The notes under the pieces were generated by a model. It did no database searches, had not been told where the DNA came from, and saw nothing but the letters and a program-made list of their open reading frames with translations. This document shows, one piece after another, positions 45,228 through 56,194 of a DNA stretch of 64,000 nt. Position numbers and translations under genes: made by a program. The stretch's first letter is position 1; each line of letters begins with the position of its first letter. Origin of the DNA: Methylophaga sp. Lineage in GTDB: Bacteria > Pseudomonadota > Gammaproteobacteria > Nitrosococcales > Methylophagaceae. The stretch covers positions 1 to 64,000 of the forward strand of contig NVWQ02000010.1 in NCBI GenBank assembly GCA_002733715.2, read 5' to 3'.

Positions 45228-45800
45228 ATGGCTGAGAAACAATACATTGCCGGCGTAGATGAAGTAGGGCGAGGCCCACTAGCTGGCCCGGTGGTTACAG
45301 CCGCCGTGATTCTTGATCCTACTAAGCCGATTGAAGGCTTAAATGACTCAAAAAAACTTTCTGAAAAACGCCGAGAACAATTAGAACCTATCATTAAAGC
45401 CAATGCCTTAGCGTGGTCACTAGGTCGTTGTGAAGCAGAAGAGATAGACGAGATCAATATTCTACAAGCCACATTATTAGCAATGAAACGTGCTGTAGAA
45501 GGATTGGATATTAAACCAAGTCACGCATTGGTTGATGGTAATAAAGCCCCTGATTTAGCCTGCTCGGTAACAACAATCATCAAAGGCGATCAAAAAGAAC
45601 AATGTATTGCCGCCGCATCAATTTTGGCAAAAGTGGCGAGAGATAGAGAAATGGTTGAAATGGATAAACTTTATCCCGGTTATGGTTTGGCTAAACATAA
45701 GGGTTACCCAACCAAACAACATCAAGAAGCTTTGCTGGAATTAGGTGTAACTGAAATTCATCGAAGATCATTCAAACCTGTACAAAGAGCATTGCTATAA
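45228..45800 (+). CDS. rnhB: ribonuclease HII
   Basis: RNase HII removes single ribonucleotides and RNA primers from DNA. The 190-residue protein from ATG 45228 starts [20 protein letters not shown] (catalytic Asp-Glu) and keeps [13 protein letters not shown] and [15 protein letters not shown] lies 5 bases before this ATG. An upstream ATG at 45204 has AAGGAG too close, and would extend the protein toward the palindromic repeat, so I prefer the shorter form. It follows lpxB as in many gammaproteobacteria. Confidence 0.93.
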   Translation: MAEKQYIAGVDEVGRGPLAGPVVTAAVILDPTKPIEGLNDSKKLSEKRREQLEPIIKANALAWSLGRCEAEEIDEINILQATLLAMKRAVEGLDIKPSHALVDGNKAPDLACSVTTIIKGDQKEQCIAAASILAKVARDREMVEMDKLYPGYGLAKHKGYPTKQHQEALLELGVTEIHRRSFKPVQRALL

Positions 45801-45878
45801 AGAGTTAAGTTTCTGTGACTATATCCGATATAGATGAGTGTAGCTAAATCTCATCGTTAAAAGGATACTCAGAGTAGT

Positions 45879-48800
45879 ATGAGCAAGGATAAAAATACAA
45901 ATCCGATTCTTTCTAAACAAGTGCAGATCTTGTATGAAGGGCTCAAATCAACCTTAATTGGCTCCGTATTGCTTGCAGGATTGGTGAATTTTATGCTGCT
46001 TATGGAATATGGTGAATATGAAGCCGTATTCTTTTGGGTGCTCCCTATCTGGGTTGTTGCATTTATCCGTGCAGTCGATGCGATTAGTTTTTTCAGTAAA
46101 AAACCAGAAAATATAAATGATAAATTTTATCTTTATCGTTTCCTAATAGGAGTGGCACTACAAGCACTTTCATGGGGCTTGTTTTATTATATGGTTTTCC
46201 CTTTTATATCCGTGGGCTATCAAATGTTAATGTTGCTAGCCTTAACGGGTGTTGCTGCGACAGGCACTTCGACACTTTCATTTTACCTACCCGCAATTTT
46301 ATTGTTTTTAGTGATAGTGTTCATTCCTGCTGAAATACGAATGTTATCAATGGGCTCAGCATTTTATTATTCTTTATCGTTGATAATACCGTTATTTTTA
46401 TTGGGTCAAATAGCTGGTGCTAAGAGGTTTAATAAGGCTTATATTGATAATGTTCGATTAAACCTAGAATTTGAAGAGAAAGAAAGACAATATATAGATC
46501 TTCAGCATGCTGTCGATCAGCATAATATTGTCAGTATCACTAATATTAAAGGCGATATTATTTATGCTAACGAGAAAATGGAAGAAATCACCCAATATAC
46601 ACAAGATGAGTTAATTGGAGAAAATCATAGACTTGTACGATCTGGCCGATATTCTAATGCTTATTGGAAAGATATGTGGCGGATAATTTCTAGTGGTCGC
46701 GTATGGCAGGATCAAATTGAAAATATAGCTAAAGACGGCTCAGCTTATTGGGTGGATACTACAGTAGTACCTTTTTTAAATGATAAAGGTAGACCCTATC
46801 AATATATTTCAATTCGTACTGATATTACCAAAGCGAAGACGATAGAACAGAAAACAATTAATGATAAAAATGATGCACTTATCAGAGCGCAGGTATCACA
46901 TATTTTACAAGGTGGAAAGTCGCTTAAAAAACGCATTGCTAAAGCATTGGAAGCGATATCCCAAGCAAAAGGAATAGGAATACAAAATAAATTGGGTGTG
47001 TTTTTATTACCGGAAGGTGCTCACTCCCTTGAATTATTTGTTACGCATGGCGAATATACAGGTGAATTTATGCATAAAGAAAAATGTGTAAAACTAGGTA
47101 GCTGCTTATGTGGTAAGGCGGCTATTTCAGGTGAAATGATTATTTCTGATGATTGTTTCGAAGATCCTGATCATGATCACACTTTTGAAGGAATGACTGC
47201 ACATGGACATTATATTGTACCTCTTTGGCATAACGACAAAGTAATAGGTATTGTATTTATTTATACAGCTCCTTATCCTTCTAGAGAACAGTCAAGACTA
47301 GACACGCTCAATTTCATTGGCGATTTAATTGCCCTAGCGATTGCCGATGACCAGATCAAAAAAGAATTAAAACAAGCTAAAAAAGAAGCAGAAGAAATGG
47401 CACAGTCTAAGGCTGATTTTCTTGCCAATATGAGTCATGAAATCCGTACACCAATGAATGGTGTGTTAGGAATGTTAGATTTGCTTAATAATCTAAAATT
47501 AGATGAGGCAGCAAAAGGGTACGTTGACGTTGCTTATGGCTCAGCGGGTATGTTATTGAATGTGATTAACGATATTTTGGACTTTTCAAAAATTGAATCA
47601 GGTAAATTATTGATTGAGAAGATTGAATTTGATTTACGTAAGTCGCTTGAGGATACAGCAGAGATTTTATCCAAAATCGCATATAAAAAAGGCTTGGAGC
47701 TATCACTGTTTATTCCACCTGAAATTAAAGGTTCACTGGTCGGTGATGTATTACGGTTACAACAAGTTCTGAATAATCTGATCAATAATGCGGTCAAATT
47801 TACACGCGAGGGTGATGTTTCAGTTAATGTTGTGATAGTGAAAGAATCCAAAAATAGAATCAGACTGCGTTTTGAAGTAAAAGATACGGGAATAGGCATT
47901 CCCCAAGAGAAGCAGACTTCATTATTTCAAGCATTCACTCAAGCAGACACATCAACTAGTCGAGAGTTTGGTGGTACGGGATTAGGCTTGACCATATCAA
48001 AAAGTTTAGTTGAAATGATGTCAGGAGAGATAGGATTCAGCAGTATTGAAGGTGAGGGTTCTACTTTTTGGTTTGAGCTCCCTTTCAATATTATAAGGCA
48101 AAGTGAAAACTTACCAGAGATGATGACAAATCTTAAAGTATTGACGGTTGATGATAATGCAACAAACTGCTTTATTCTTAAGCAATATGTTGAAAATTGG
48201 GGAGCAGAAAATACCATTGAAATGGATGCTGAAAATGCCTTAAATATTTTGCACTCCGCGCATGAAAAAGGGCAAGGTTTCGATATTTTATTATTAGATA
48301 TGCAAATGCCCACTATTACGGGTTCAGATCTGGCTGCAGAAATTCGCCAGGATTCCGCCTTTGCGGACTTAAAGATTATTTTACTTAGTTCGATAGATTT
48401 AGACCAGGAGCAGAATGCAAAAGGCTATTTCGACTTAATGCTGAATAAACCGATAAGGCAATCTCTTCTTTATGATGCTATTGCAACCGTGCAAGGTCGC
48501 CAAGCCAATAAAATAATTGAAGAAGTTAACAACAAGCTATCCATGCTAGCAGGAAAAGTATTACTAGTTGATGATAACGTAATTAATCAGCATGTTGGTA
48601 TGGAAATGCTTGCAAAACTCGGGCTAGAGTGTGACAAAGCATCCAATGGCTTAGAGGCATTAGAAGCTAGGAAGGCAGGAGATTTTGATGTGATATTGAT
48701 GGATTGTCAAATGCCGGTGATGGATGGTTTTGAGGCAACGCGCCAAATTAGAATATTTGAAGATGAGGCATCAAAATCCCAAACAACTATTGTTGCGTTA

Positions 48801-49343
48801 ACGGCAAATGCAATGGCGGGAGATCGTGAAATATGTTTAGCTGCAGGCATGGATGACTACCTTTCTAAACCTTATACCATCCAAGATCTTTTTAATGTTC
48901 TATCAAAGACCTTGGCTATAACATCAGCCTCAAATAACAAAGTAATTGTGACCAATGAAGAACGGCCGAATGATGCTCAAGCATTGCTTTCGTATGCCGA
49001 TATAATTGATATAAGTAAATTTGAAGAAACAAAAACTCTGATGGGTGAAAGTTTTAATCAAATTATAGAAGCCTTTATAGAATCGGGGATGAACAATATT
49101 TCAGAGATGAATAGCTATCTTTTAGCTAAAGATTATGAGGGGGTTCGAAGTTCAGCGCATGCCTTGAAAGGAAGCAGTGCCATGTTAGGTATTCAAGCAC
49201 TTTCAGAAGCATGTGGTGAGGCAGAAGAGCAATGTCGGCTTGATGATATAGCAAACATTAATAAGAGAGTTGATGAGATTGGAATTTTATTTGAAAAAAG
49301 TCAACTATGCGTGAATGATTTAATTGGGAAAGATGTTGCATGA
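45879..49343 (+). CDS. membrane hybrid sensor histidine kinase (PAS-GAF-HisKA-HATPase-REC-REC-Hpt)
   Basis: A 1154-residue kinase. The first 180 residues hold about six membrane helices resembling a MASE sensor. A PAS domain (about 205-320) and a GAF-like domain with Cys/His residues (about 340-500) follow. The kinase core has [10 protein letters not shown] with His520, [11 protein letters not shown] and [10 protein letters not shown]. Two receiver domains come next (LLLDMQMP and [11 protein letters not shown]) and a C-terminal Hpt domain ([11 protein letters not shown]). Its stop overlaps the start of the GGDEF-EAL gene by 4 bases, so the relay probably feeds that c-di-GMP protein. The signal is unknown. 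Confidence 0.88.
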   Translation: MSKDKNTNPILSKQVQILYEGLKSTLIGSVLLAGLVNFMLLMEYGEYEAVFFWVLPIWVVAFIRAVDAISFFSKKPENINDKFYLYRFLIGVALQALSWGLFYYMVFPFISVGYQMLMLLALTGVAATGTSTLSFYLPAILLFLVIVFIPAEIRMLSMGSAFYYSLSLIIPLFLLGQIAGAKRFNKAYIDNVRLNLEFEEKERQYIDLQHAVDQHNIVSITNIKGDIIYANEKMEEITQYTQDELIGENHRLVRSGRYSNAYWKDMWRIISSGRVWQDQIENIAKDGSAYWVDTTVVPFLNDKGRPYQYISIRTDITKAKTIEQKTINDKNDALIRAQVSHILQGGKSLKKRIAKALEAISQAKGIGIQNKLGVFLLPEGAHSLELFVTHGEYTGEFMHKEKCVKLGSCLCGKAAISGEMIISDDCFEDPDHDHTFEGMTAHGHYIVPLWHNDKVIGIVFIYTAPYPSREQSRLDTLNFIGDLIALAIADDQIKKELKQAKKEAEEMAQSKADFLANMSHEIRTPMNGVLGMLDLLNNLKLDEAAKGYVDVAYGSAGMLLNVINDILDFSKIESGKLLIEKIEFDLRKSLEDTAEILSKIAYKKGLELSLFIPPEIKGSLVGDVLRLQQVLNNLINNAVKFTREGDVSVNVVIVKESKNRIRLRFEVKDTGIGIPQEKQTSLFQAFTQADTSTSREFGGTGLGLTISKSLVEMMSGEIGFSSIEGEGSTFWFELPFNIIRQSENLPEMMTNLKVLTVDDNATNCFILKQYVENWGAENTIEMDAENALNILHSAHEKGQGFDILLLDMQMPTITGSDLAAEIRQDSAFADLKIILLSSIDLDQEQNAKGYFDLMLNKPIRQSLLYDAIATVQGRQANKIIEEVNNKLSMLAGKVLLVDDNVINQHVGMEMLAKLGLECDKASNGLEALEARKAGDFDVILMDCQMPVMDGFEATRQIRIFEDEASKSQTTIVALTANAMAGDREICLAAGMDDYLSKPYTIQDLFNVLSKTLAITSASNNKVIVTNEERPNDAQALLSYADIIDISKFEETKTLMGESFNQIIEAFIESGMNNISEMNSYLLAKDYEGVRSSAHALKGSSAMLGIQALSEACGEAEEQCRLDDIANINKRVDEIGILFEKSQLCVNDLIGKDVA

Positions 49344-51454
49344 ATGAGATAGCTACCTCTAGAAAAACCCCATTGTTACTCGTCGTTGATGATGAACTGG
49401 TAGGTCGGATTTATATTGAAAAAGCCTTGCAGAGTGAAGGTTATGATGTGATTACTGCTGAAAATGGTCAACAAGCCTATGAGATGGCCAAGCAGCATTT
49501 ACCTAATATGATTATCATGGATGTGATGATGCCGGTGATGGACGGCTATCAATCCTGCGTTGCTATTCGTGCTGAAGAACAGCAACTCAAAGTTCCTATT
49601 TTGATGTTAACAGGGCTTGACGATATTGAGTCTGTTGAAAAATCATTTGATAGTGGAGCGACTGATTTTATTGTTAAGCCTGTTAATTTAGCTATTTTTA
49701 AACAGCGTGTTAGGCATGGCTTAAATATGCGGCAAGCAGATCTAGAAATTTATCAACAGCACATTCGGCAAACTCATGCCTACAAAATTGCAAAAATGGG
49801 TTATTGGGAATGGGAAATGGAAGCTAATCAATTATATTTTTCAGATGAAGTTTATGAGATGTTGGCAATTTCTCGAGAAGAGATCAATGACACACGAGAT
49901 GCGCTTCGAGCAAGAATGAGTATCGATGACTTCCAGAGAATAAAATCAGCTAGTGAGGCTACCATAAAACAGGGTATTCCTTATAGTGTTGAGCATCATG
50001 TCATCCGCCCTGATAATCAAACTCAGATTGTTCATCATCATGCAGAATTGATAAAAAATGAACAAGGTCAGGTTGTTAGGATGTTTGGTATTATTCAAGA
50101 TATTACGGCTCGCTATCTTGCGGATGAACAAATACGCCATCAATTATATTATGACAGTCTGACCGACTTGCCTAATAGAACCTTGTTTCATGAACATCTA
50201 GATAAAGCACTTAAAACACCGAGTCGGATCACTGATGGCTTAGCAATATTACATATTAATCTTGATAGATTTAAAAATATCAATGATTCTTATGGGCCTG
50301 AAATAGGCGATAAATTTCTCATTTTGATCGCGAACAAATTGAATCAAGTAACCCGTTCGACAGATCTATTAGCACGGGTAGGGGCAGATGAGTTTTCTTT
50401 TGTTTTTGAGGGCATAAGATCTAATGACGGTGCTGAAAAGGTTGCTAATAAGCTCCTTAAAATTTTCGAAGACACACACTGCATTGGTAACTATGAATTA
50501 ATTATTACTGCCAGTATAGGTATTACGCTATCCTCACCTAATAATTGCGATAAAGAAACACTGTTACAGCAGGCTGATCTGGCTATGCAGCATGTAAAAG
50601 AGGTGGGTGGGAATCAGTTTTGTTTTTATAGTGAGCAAATGGTTTCAGGTGCGTATCAGGCATTAATCATTGAAAAGGAACTAAGGCGGGCGCTTGAAAG
50701 AGATGAATTAGTACTGTTTTATCAACCTAAAGTTTGCGTTAATACGGGTATAGTCAAAGGTATGGAAGCACTTATTCGTTGGCAGCATCCTGACAAAGGA
50801 TTGGTCAGCCCGTTTAATTTTATCCCAATTGCTGAAGAAACTGGGCTCATAATTCAAATAGGAAAATGGGTATTTGAGGAAGCCTGCCGGCAAACCAGAT
50901 TGTGGCATAAACAAGGCTATGATAATTTAACAGTCAGTATTAATGTTTCTGCAAAGCAATTTCATCATCAAGATTTTGAGGCTGATATTCTGAATGCGAT
51001 AGAAATTACAGGAATAGATCCACATTGTATTGATTTGGAAGTAACCGAAAGTTGTACAATGAATAATATTGAAAAGGCAATAAGTATCCTAAAGAGATTT
51101 AGAGATATGGGGATTCAAATATCACTAGATGATTTTGGGACTGGCTTTTCTTCGCTTAGCCTACTCAATCAATTGCCACTGGACACGCTGAAAGTTGATA
51201 TTGCTTTTATTAGAGATATTAATGAAAAAGGCGAAAACGGTGAATTGGCTAAACTCATTATTTTGATGGCTAAAACGCTTGGACTTAAAACCGTTTCTGA
51301 AGGTGTGGAGTTACAGCATCATATTGATTTTGTTAAAGATAATGGTGGTGATGAATACCAAGGGTTTTTGTTTAGTAAACCTGTGCCTGCCGCGGATTTC
51401 GAGTTGGTACTAGCTAGGAATAGTCAACAAATTGAGGCAGTAAAAGCTTCCTGA
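49340..51454 (+). CDS. response regulator with REC, PAS, degenerate GGDEF and EAL domains
   Basis: A 704-residue protein. The receiver (residues 8-125) has [10 protein letters not shown] with the phospho-acceptor Asp. A PAS/PAC unit (about 140-260) follows, then a GGDEF domain whose active-site loop reads VGADEF (second Gly replaced by Ala, about residues 347-352). An EAL domain has [27 protein letters not shown] and [10 protein letters not shown] intact. Cyclase activity is doubtful; phosphodiesterase activity, lowering c-di-GMP, is likely. It is coupled to the upstream hybrid kinase by an ATGA overlap, forming a two-gene signalling unit. Confidence 0.88.
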   Translation: MNEIATSRKTPLLLVVDDELVGRIYIEKALQSEGYDVITAENGQQAYEMAKQHLPNMIIMDVMMPVMDGYQSCVAIRAEEQQLKVPILMLTGLDDIESVEKSFDSGATDFIVKPVNLAIFKQRVRHGLNMRQADLEIYQQHIRQTHAYKIAKMGYWEWEMEANQLYFSDEVYEMLAISREEINDTRDALRARMSIDDFQRIKSASEATIKQGIPYSVEHHVIRPDNQTQIVHHHAELIKNEQGQVVRMFGIIQDITARYLADEQIRHQLYYDSLTDLPNRTLFHEHLDKALKTPSRITDGLAILHINLDRFKNINDSYGPEIGDKFLILIANKLNQVTRSTDLLARVGADEFSFVFEGIRSNDGAEKVANKLLKIFEDTHCIGNYELIITASIGITLSSPNNCDKETLLQQADLAMQHVKEVGGNQFCFYSEQMVSGAYQALIIEKELRRALERDELVLFYQPKVCVNTGIVKGMEALIRWQHPDKGLVSPFNFIPIAEETGLIIQIGKWVFEEACRQTRLWHKQGYDNLTVSINVSAKQFHHQDFEADILNAIEITGIDPHCIDLEVTESCTMNNIEKAISILKRFRDMGIQISLDDFGTGFSSLSLLNQLPLDTLKVDIAFIRDINEKGENGELAKLIILMAKTLGLKTVSEGVELQHHIDFVKDNGGDEYQGFLFSKPVPAADFELVLARNSQQIEAVKAS

Positions 51455-51491
51455 ATCTACTAAAATATTATTCGAGTTAGATATGGCCAAA

Positions 51492-52331
51492 TCAATTAAA
51501 CCGCATAGAAAGGTCAATAGATTGTAAATCTTTAGTCAAAGCGCCAATTGAAATACGATCTACACCTGTTTCTGCAATACCGCGTAGGTTTTTTAAAGTA
51601 ATTCCACCAGAAGCTTCTAGTAATGCTTTGCTTTGAGTGATTGCTACTGCTTTTTCTAAGGCAGGAATATCAAAGTTATCTAATAAAATAATATCTGCTT
51701 GGGCGGCTAGGGCTTGTTCGAGTTCACCAAACGTTTCGACTTCAACTTCTATGGCAATGCCATTGGCGATTTTTTTTGCTGCATCTATGGACGCTTTAAT
51801 TGAGCCGGCCGCTAGAATATGATTTTCTTTAATTAAAATACCGTCATATAGCCCAAAGCGATGGTTGTAACAGCCGCCGCAAACGACTGCATATTTTTGT
51901 GCCATGCGAAGACCCGGCAAGGTTTTACGGGTATCTAATATTTTCACATCAATGCCTTCAACAGCATCAGCGTATTTTTGAGCTATTGTTGCTGTGCCTG
52001 AGAGGGTTTGCATAAAATTAAGCGCAGCACGTTCGCCGATTAGTAATTGACGGGCAGGGCCTGTTAACTTACACAACACATCATTTTCATTGACACGGTC
52101 GCCATCATTGAACTGCCATTCTATTTTGATAGCTGAACTTACTTGAGAAAACACTTCATTAACCCATAAAACACCACTTAAGGTAGCTTGTTCGCGACTG
52201 ATAATCGTTGCTGATACTCTATCTTCAGGGATAAGGCTGGCGGTAAGGTCACCCGTACCGATATCTTCTTGCAATGCACGAACTACATCGGCGGCAATAT
52301 GTTTATGATTAATATCAGTTTTGAAGCTCAT
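51492..52331 (-). CDS. nadC: nicotinate-nucleotide pyrophosphorylase (carboxylating)
   Basis: NadC turns quinolinate and PRPP into nicotinate mononucleotide in NAD synthesis. The 279-residue protein has [17 protein letters not shown] (residues 16-32), [11 protein letters not shown] (PRPP and quinolinate binding) and a LLDNFD region. I start at ATG 52331, where GAGG lies 6-9 bases upstream, rather than at 52343. It is commonly adjacent to ampD, which here is divergent. Confidence 0.95.
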   Translation of the reverse strand: MSFKTDINHKHIAADVVRALQEDIGTGDLTASLIPEDRVSATIISREQATLSGVLWVNEVFSQVSSAIKIEWQFNDGDRVNENDVLCKLTGPARQLLIGERAALNFMQTLSGTATIAQKYADAVEGIDVKILDTRKTLPGLRMAQKYAVVCGGCYNHRFGLYDGILIKENHILAAGSIKASIDAAKKIANGIAIEVEVETFGELEQALAAQADIILLDNFDIPALEKAVAITQSKALLEASGGITLKNLRGIAETGVDRISIGALTKDLQSIDLSMRFN

Positions 52332-52403
52332 GTTTTTCCTCATTATATGTTTGCAGGGAGTATTATATACTCGTGATCATTTAATCTGTGCATTTTCGCT
52401 ACT

Positions 52404-52488
52404 CCGTCACTCCGGTGTGTTTTTAGCCGGAGTCTTGCTTGTTGCGGAGATCCCGGCTAAAAGCATACCGGGATGACGAGGTTTTTTT
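52404..52488. repeat. pair of palindromic repeats between nadC and ampD
   Basis: ACTCCGG/CCGGAGT (52409-52433) with loop TGTGTTTTTAG comes first. ATCCCGG/CCGGGAT (52450-52474) with loop CTAAAAGCATA follows, then GACGAGG and a run of eight T (52482-52489). The second is the first in opposite orientation. Stems differ from the copy at 45105 while the loop and the CGTCA border are kept. Confidence 0.75.
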
Positions 52489-52538
52489 TGCAAATTGAAT
52501 GATTACGGGTATATACCGATAATCATTGGAGTTTTTTA

Positions 52539-53087
52539 GTGCATATCAAGCCAGATGCTATATTTACAGGAATTGAATATCATCCATCACCTAATCAAGA
52601 TCAACGACCTGATGCAAAAAATATATGTGGAATAGTCATTCACAATATCAGCTTGCCTCCGGGTGAGTTTGGCGGCGGTTGGATTGATGATTTGTTTTTA
52701 AATAAGCTTGATCCAACTGCACATCCTTATTTTGAGAAAATTACTGATTTACGTGTTTCTGCCCACTTATTGATTCGGCGTGACGGCGAGATCATTCAAT
52801 ATGTACCTTTTTATCAACGTGCTTGGCATGCGGGTGTATCACAATGGGATGATCGAGAATGTTGTAATGACTTCACCATTGGTATTGAGATGGAAGGCTG
52901 CGATGAACAGAATTTTGAATCTATCCAATATGATCAATTAGCAACAATTATTCTTTCTTTGTGTGATTACTATCCACAATTATCAACAGATCGAATAAAA
53001 GGACATCAAAATATTGCCCCAGGGCGGAAAACAGATCCAGGACCCTACTTTGATTGGGAACTACTGACAAATTTACTTAAGCGGTAA
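52539..53087 (+). CDS. ampD: 1,6-anhydro-N-acetylmuramyl-L-alanine amidase AmpD
   Basis: AmpD is a cytoplasmic zinc amidase that recycles peptidoglycan and keeps beta-lactamase induction off. The 182-residue protein has the zinc ligands His in IVIHNISLPPGEFGG (about residue 33), His in KGHQNIAPGRKTDPGP and the following Asp. The start is GTG 52539 with GGAG 8 bases upstream. Length is typical. Confidence 0.95.
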   Translation: MHIKPDAIFTGIEYHPSPNQDQRPDAKNICGIVIHNISLPPGEFGGGWIDDLFLNKLDPTAHPYFEKITDLRVSAHLLIRRDGEIIQYVPFYQRAWHAGVSQWDDRECCNDFTIGIEMEGCDEQNFESIQYDQLATIILSLCDYYPQLSTDRIKGHQNIAPGRKTDPGPYFDWELLTNLLKR

Positions 53088-53091
53088 TGAT

Positions 53092-53616
53092 ATGAAAAAC
53101 TTACTAATCATTGTCTTAGTTCTAGGCGCAATAAATTGGATTTTCACTTATAAATCTTCAACAGCAACGATCGTAAACAATATGACAGTTGATGAGAATA
53201 TTACGTTTAAAGGTGTTGAATTTAAGTCGGATTGGGATGATGATGTTACAGAAATCACTAATTATTTACGTCAAAAAGACCGACATTATGATAAAGGTAT
53301 GCCCATTGTCACATACAACTTAATTCTTACATCAGGTGAATATAATGACCCAGAAATTGTAAGCATAGAGAATAAAGGTGGTGGTAATTATTATTGGCGC
53401 GCGAATAAGCAGCCACAGGGTAGCATTATGTTCTACCATCTCATTCCATCATCAGCAGAAATACAAACTAAACTAGATGAACTTGAAGTCGGTAAGTTAG
53501 TCACCTTGCGCGGTAAAATCTCAGAGAACAATAAAATTGTAAGCAGTGATAATTATTATGTGTCATTGAATCACGGCAATCATAAATACATTTTAATAGC
53601 GGATGTTGTTCAATAA
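53092..53616 (+). CDS. membrane-anchored or exported protein of unknown function
   Basis: A 174-residue protein whose first 20 residues form a hydrophobic anchor or uncleaved signal (LLIIVLVLGAINWIFTY). The rest appears beta-rich and soluble, with VGKLVTLRGKISENNK and a C-terminal YILIADVV strand, suggesting an OB-like or beta-barrel domain facing the periplasm. I do not recognise the family. It follows ampD by 4 bases and is probably co-transcribed with it. Confidence 0.6.
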   Translation: MKNLLIIVLVLGAINWIFTYKSSTATIVNNMTVDENITFKGVEFKSDWDDDVTEITNYLRQKDRHYDKGMPIVTYNLILTSGEYNDPEIVSIENKGGGNYYWRANKQPQGSIMFYHLIPSSAEIQTKLDELEVGKLVTLRGKISENNKIVSSDNYYVSLNHGNHKYILIADVVQ

Positions 53617-53670
53617 CAAATTAAAGGTATGGTAAGGATTTTACGAGAAGCGTGGTATCATGTGCGCCAT

Positions 53671-55038
53671 ATGATTTCATTGAAAAAAATCTTTTCTGTA
53701 GTAAAGAAAAAAAAGAAAGATCAAGCAAAGGACACTGCCCAGAGAAGCGATCCGATTGTTATACCTAGATCACAACATAGCATTTCCCGTAAACAAATTG
53801 ATCCCCATGCCTTAAAGATCTTATATAGCCTAAAAGATGCAGGCTTTGATGCCTATCTTGTTGGTGGTTGTGTACGTGATTTATTGCTTGGCCATGAGCC
53901 TAAAGACTTTGATGTAACAACCAACGCTTCACCAGAACAAATACACAAATTATTTAGAAAAAGTCGCTTAATTGGTCGCCGATTTAAATTAGTGCATGTT
54001 GGTTTTGGGCGCAACGTGATTGAGGTTGCTACATTCAGAGCGCCACCCGAAGAAGATCAGCATGTGGATGGTCGTATAATGCGCGACAATGTGTTTGGTA
54101 CATTAGAGCAAGATGCATGGCGCCGAGATTTTACGATTAATGCCTTATATTACGATATTAGTGACTTTTCGATTATTGATTACACCGGGGGTATTGCCGA
54201 TTTAGAAGCAGGAAAGATTCGATTAATTGGTGATGTGGAAACACGTTATCGTGAAGATCCTGTTCGTATGTTGCGAGCCATTCGTTTTGTTGGAAAATTG
54301 GGACTGCTTTTAGATGATGAAACCGAACGTTTTATTCCTCAATTAGCTAATTTACTAGCTGATATTCCCGCAGCACGTTTATTTGATGAGTCACTGAAAT
54401 TATATTTAGCAGGCAATGCTGCAGTAACACATGAATTATTATGCCATTATGGCTTATTTGAGGTGTTGTTTCCGCAAACGGCTGCATTGCTCCATACCGA
54501 GCAAGATAATTACCCTCGAACCTTGATTACCAAGGCATTAGAAAATACTGATATTCGTATTGATGAAGGCAAACCCGTCACACCGGCATTTTTATTTGCT
54601 GCCTTAATGTGGGAGCCGGTAAGACAGCGCTGGCAAGAGCATAAAGATCGTAAAATACCGCCTATTCCGGCCTTGCAAAGAGCTGCGACCGAGGTGATCT
54701 CTGAGCAGGTTCGCCGTGTTGCTGTGCCTAAGCGATTCACCTTGATGACACGCGATATTTGGACATTGCAAATTCGTTTAGAACAACGGTTTGGTAAAAA
54801 AGCGTATAGAACATTAACCCATCCAAAATTTAGAGCGGGTTATGACTTTTTGTTACTACGAGTGCAAGCAGGTGAACCTTTATCTGAACTGGCTGATTGG
54901 TGGACGGTGTTTCAAGAAGCTGAAGAAGCCGAGCAGCAGAAAATGGTCAATAGCTTGTCATCTACAGATGCTGGTGGACCGCGTAAACGTCGTCGCCGTA
55001 AACGTAAAAAACCAGCTGCAAAAAGTAGTAGTGAATAA
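53671..55038 (+). CDS. pcnB: poly(A) polymerase I
   Basis: PcnB adds poly(A) tails that speed RNA decay. The 455-residue protein has the nucleotidyltransferase core LVGGCVRDLLLG, KDFDVTTNA (catalytic Asp pair), RRFKLVHV and the tRNA-nucleotidyltransferase-like helical body, then a basic Lys/Arg-rich tail (RKRRRRKRKKPAAK). That tail and the IPRSQHSISRKQID segment separate PcnB from CCA-adding enzymes. I prefer ATG 53671 because length before IPRxQH then matches E. coli; an in-frame ATG at 53629 is possible. folK overlaps its stop by one base. Confidence 0.92.
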   Translation: MISLKKIFSVVKKKKKDQAKDTAQRSDPIVIPRSQHSISRKQIDPHALKILYSLKDAGFDAYLVGGCVRDLLLGHEPKDFDVTTNASPEQIHKLFRKSRLIGRRFKLVHVGFGRNVIEVATFRAPPEEDQHVDGRIMRDNVFGTLEQDAWRRDFTINALYYDISDFSIIDYTGGIADLEAGKIRLIGDVETRYREDPVRMLRAIRFVGKLGLLLDDETERFIPQLANLLADIPAARLFDESLKLYLAGNAAVTHELLCHYGLFEVLFPQTAALLHTEQDNYPRTLITKALENTDIRIDEGKPVTPAFLFAALMWEPVRQRWQEHKDRKIPPIPALQRAATEVISEQVRRVAVPKRFTLMTRDIWTLQIRLEQRFGKKAYRTLTHPKFRAGYDFLLLRVQAGEPLSELADWWTVFQEAEEAEQQKMVNSLSSTDAGGPRKRRRRKRKKPAAKSSSE

Positions 55039-55529
55039 TGAACGGTGTGTTTATTGGACTTGGAAGCAACTTGGCTGATCCAATTGAGCAAGTAATCACT
55101 GCTATAGAGGCATTGCAATCTATACCTGAAACAAAGTTGGTTGCACAATCGTCGCTATATGCCAGCCCACCAATGGGGCCGCAAGATCAACCTGACTATA
55201 TCAATGCTGTTGTTGAATTGAGCACTGAATTATCAGCACATAAATTATTAGACCAATTGCAAGTGATAGAACAGCAACAGGGACGAGTTCGTTTGCGTCA
55301 TTGGGGGGAACGTACACTTGATTTAGATATAATCGTGTATGGCGAGCAAGTAATAGATGATGAGCGATTACATATTCCTCATAAAGGTTTAGCTGACCGA
55401 TCCTTTGTGCTTTATCCTTTAGCAGAAATAGCGACTAACTTAACTATTCCAAAATTTGGAAATATAGCGGACTTAGTTCAAAATTGCTCTCGAGCAGGAT
55501 TAAACAAAATAAACTTAGATTTAATATAA
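55038..55529 (+). CDS. folK: 2-amino-4-hydroxy-6-hydroxymethyldihydropteridine diphosphokinase
   Basis: FolK pyrophosphorylates the pterin precursor of folate. The 163-residue protein has VFIGLGSNLADP (residues 4-15), GPQDQPDYINAVVE, WGERTLDLDIIVYG and IPHKGLADRSFVL, all family hallmarks. It is coupled to pcnB and followed 3 bases later by the deoxynucleoside kinase gene, then panBC, an order seen in other gammaproteobacteria. Confidence 0.95.
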   Translation: MNGVFIGLGSNLADPIEQVITAIEALQSIPETKLVAQSSLYASPPMGPQDQPDYINAVVELSTELSAHKLLDQLQVIEQQQGRVRLRHWGERTLDLDIIVYGEQVIDDERLHIPHKGLADRSFVLYPLAEIATNLTIPKFGNIADLVQNCSRAGLNKINLDLI

Positions 55530-55532
55530 ATT

Positions 55533-56192
55533 ATGAGTAATTTAGACATATCACATCGTTATATTGCAGTTGAAGGCCCCATTGGCGTGGGTAAAACGCA
55601 TTTAGTTAAGCGACTTGCGGAAAGTTTTTCTGGCACTGTCGTATTGGAGCAGCCAGAGAATAACCCTTTTTTAGAAAAATTTTATATTCATCCTAAACAA
55701 TCGGCATTGCCCACGCAATTAAGTTTTTTAATGCAACGAGTGCGTTTGAGTAAAGAATTGCAACAAGATGATCTATTTTCCAGTCTAAAAATAACAGACT
55801 TTATGGTCGAAAAAGACCGTATCTTTGCTCAAATTACTTTAGATGATGATGAACTCGCTTTATATAATATGGTCTATGACAACCTAACCATGCAACATCG
55901 AATTCCTGATTTAGTGATTTATTTACAAGCACCGATGACTGTATTAAAAGCGCGGGTCAATCAACGCGGCATTGGCTATGAACAGCATATTGAAGATGGC
56001 TATTTACAGCGATTAGCCGATAGTTATGCTGACTTTTTTCATTATTATGATGCTTCACCATTATTAATTGTGAATGCTGAGCAAATTGATCTAGTTAATA
56101 GTGAGCAAGATTACCAGAATTTATTAGAACAAATAAGCACATTGAAGAGTGGCCGCCATTATTACAATCCACTTGCCAATAGAGAAAAATAG
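55533..56192 (+). CDS. deoxynucleoside kinase
   Basis: A 219-residue kinase of the deoxyadenosine/deoxyguanosine kinase family, which salvages deoxynucleosides. P-loop EGPIGVGKTHLVKRL (residues 14-28), the EQPENNPFLEKFY substrate strand, and KDRIFAQITL (the DRS-like position reads DRI). The lid region with an Arg pair is near residues 145-150. It lies in the folK-dnk-panB arrangement. Substrate preference cannot be fixed from sequence. Confidence 0.85.
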   Translation: MSNLDISHRYIAVEGPIGVGKTHLVKRLAESFSGTVVLEQPENNPFLEKFYIHPKQSALPTQLSFLMQRVRLSKELQQDDLFSSLKITDFMVEKDRIFAQITLDDDELALYNMVYDNLTMQHRIPDLVIYLQAPMTVLKARVNQRGIGYEQHIEDGYLQRLADSYADFFHYYDASPLLIVNAEQIDLVNSEQDYQNLLEQISTLKSGRHYYNPLANREK

Positions 56193-56194
56193 TT

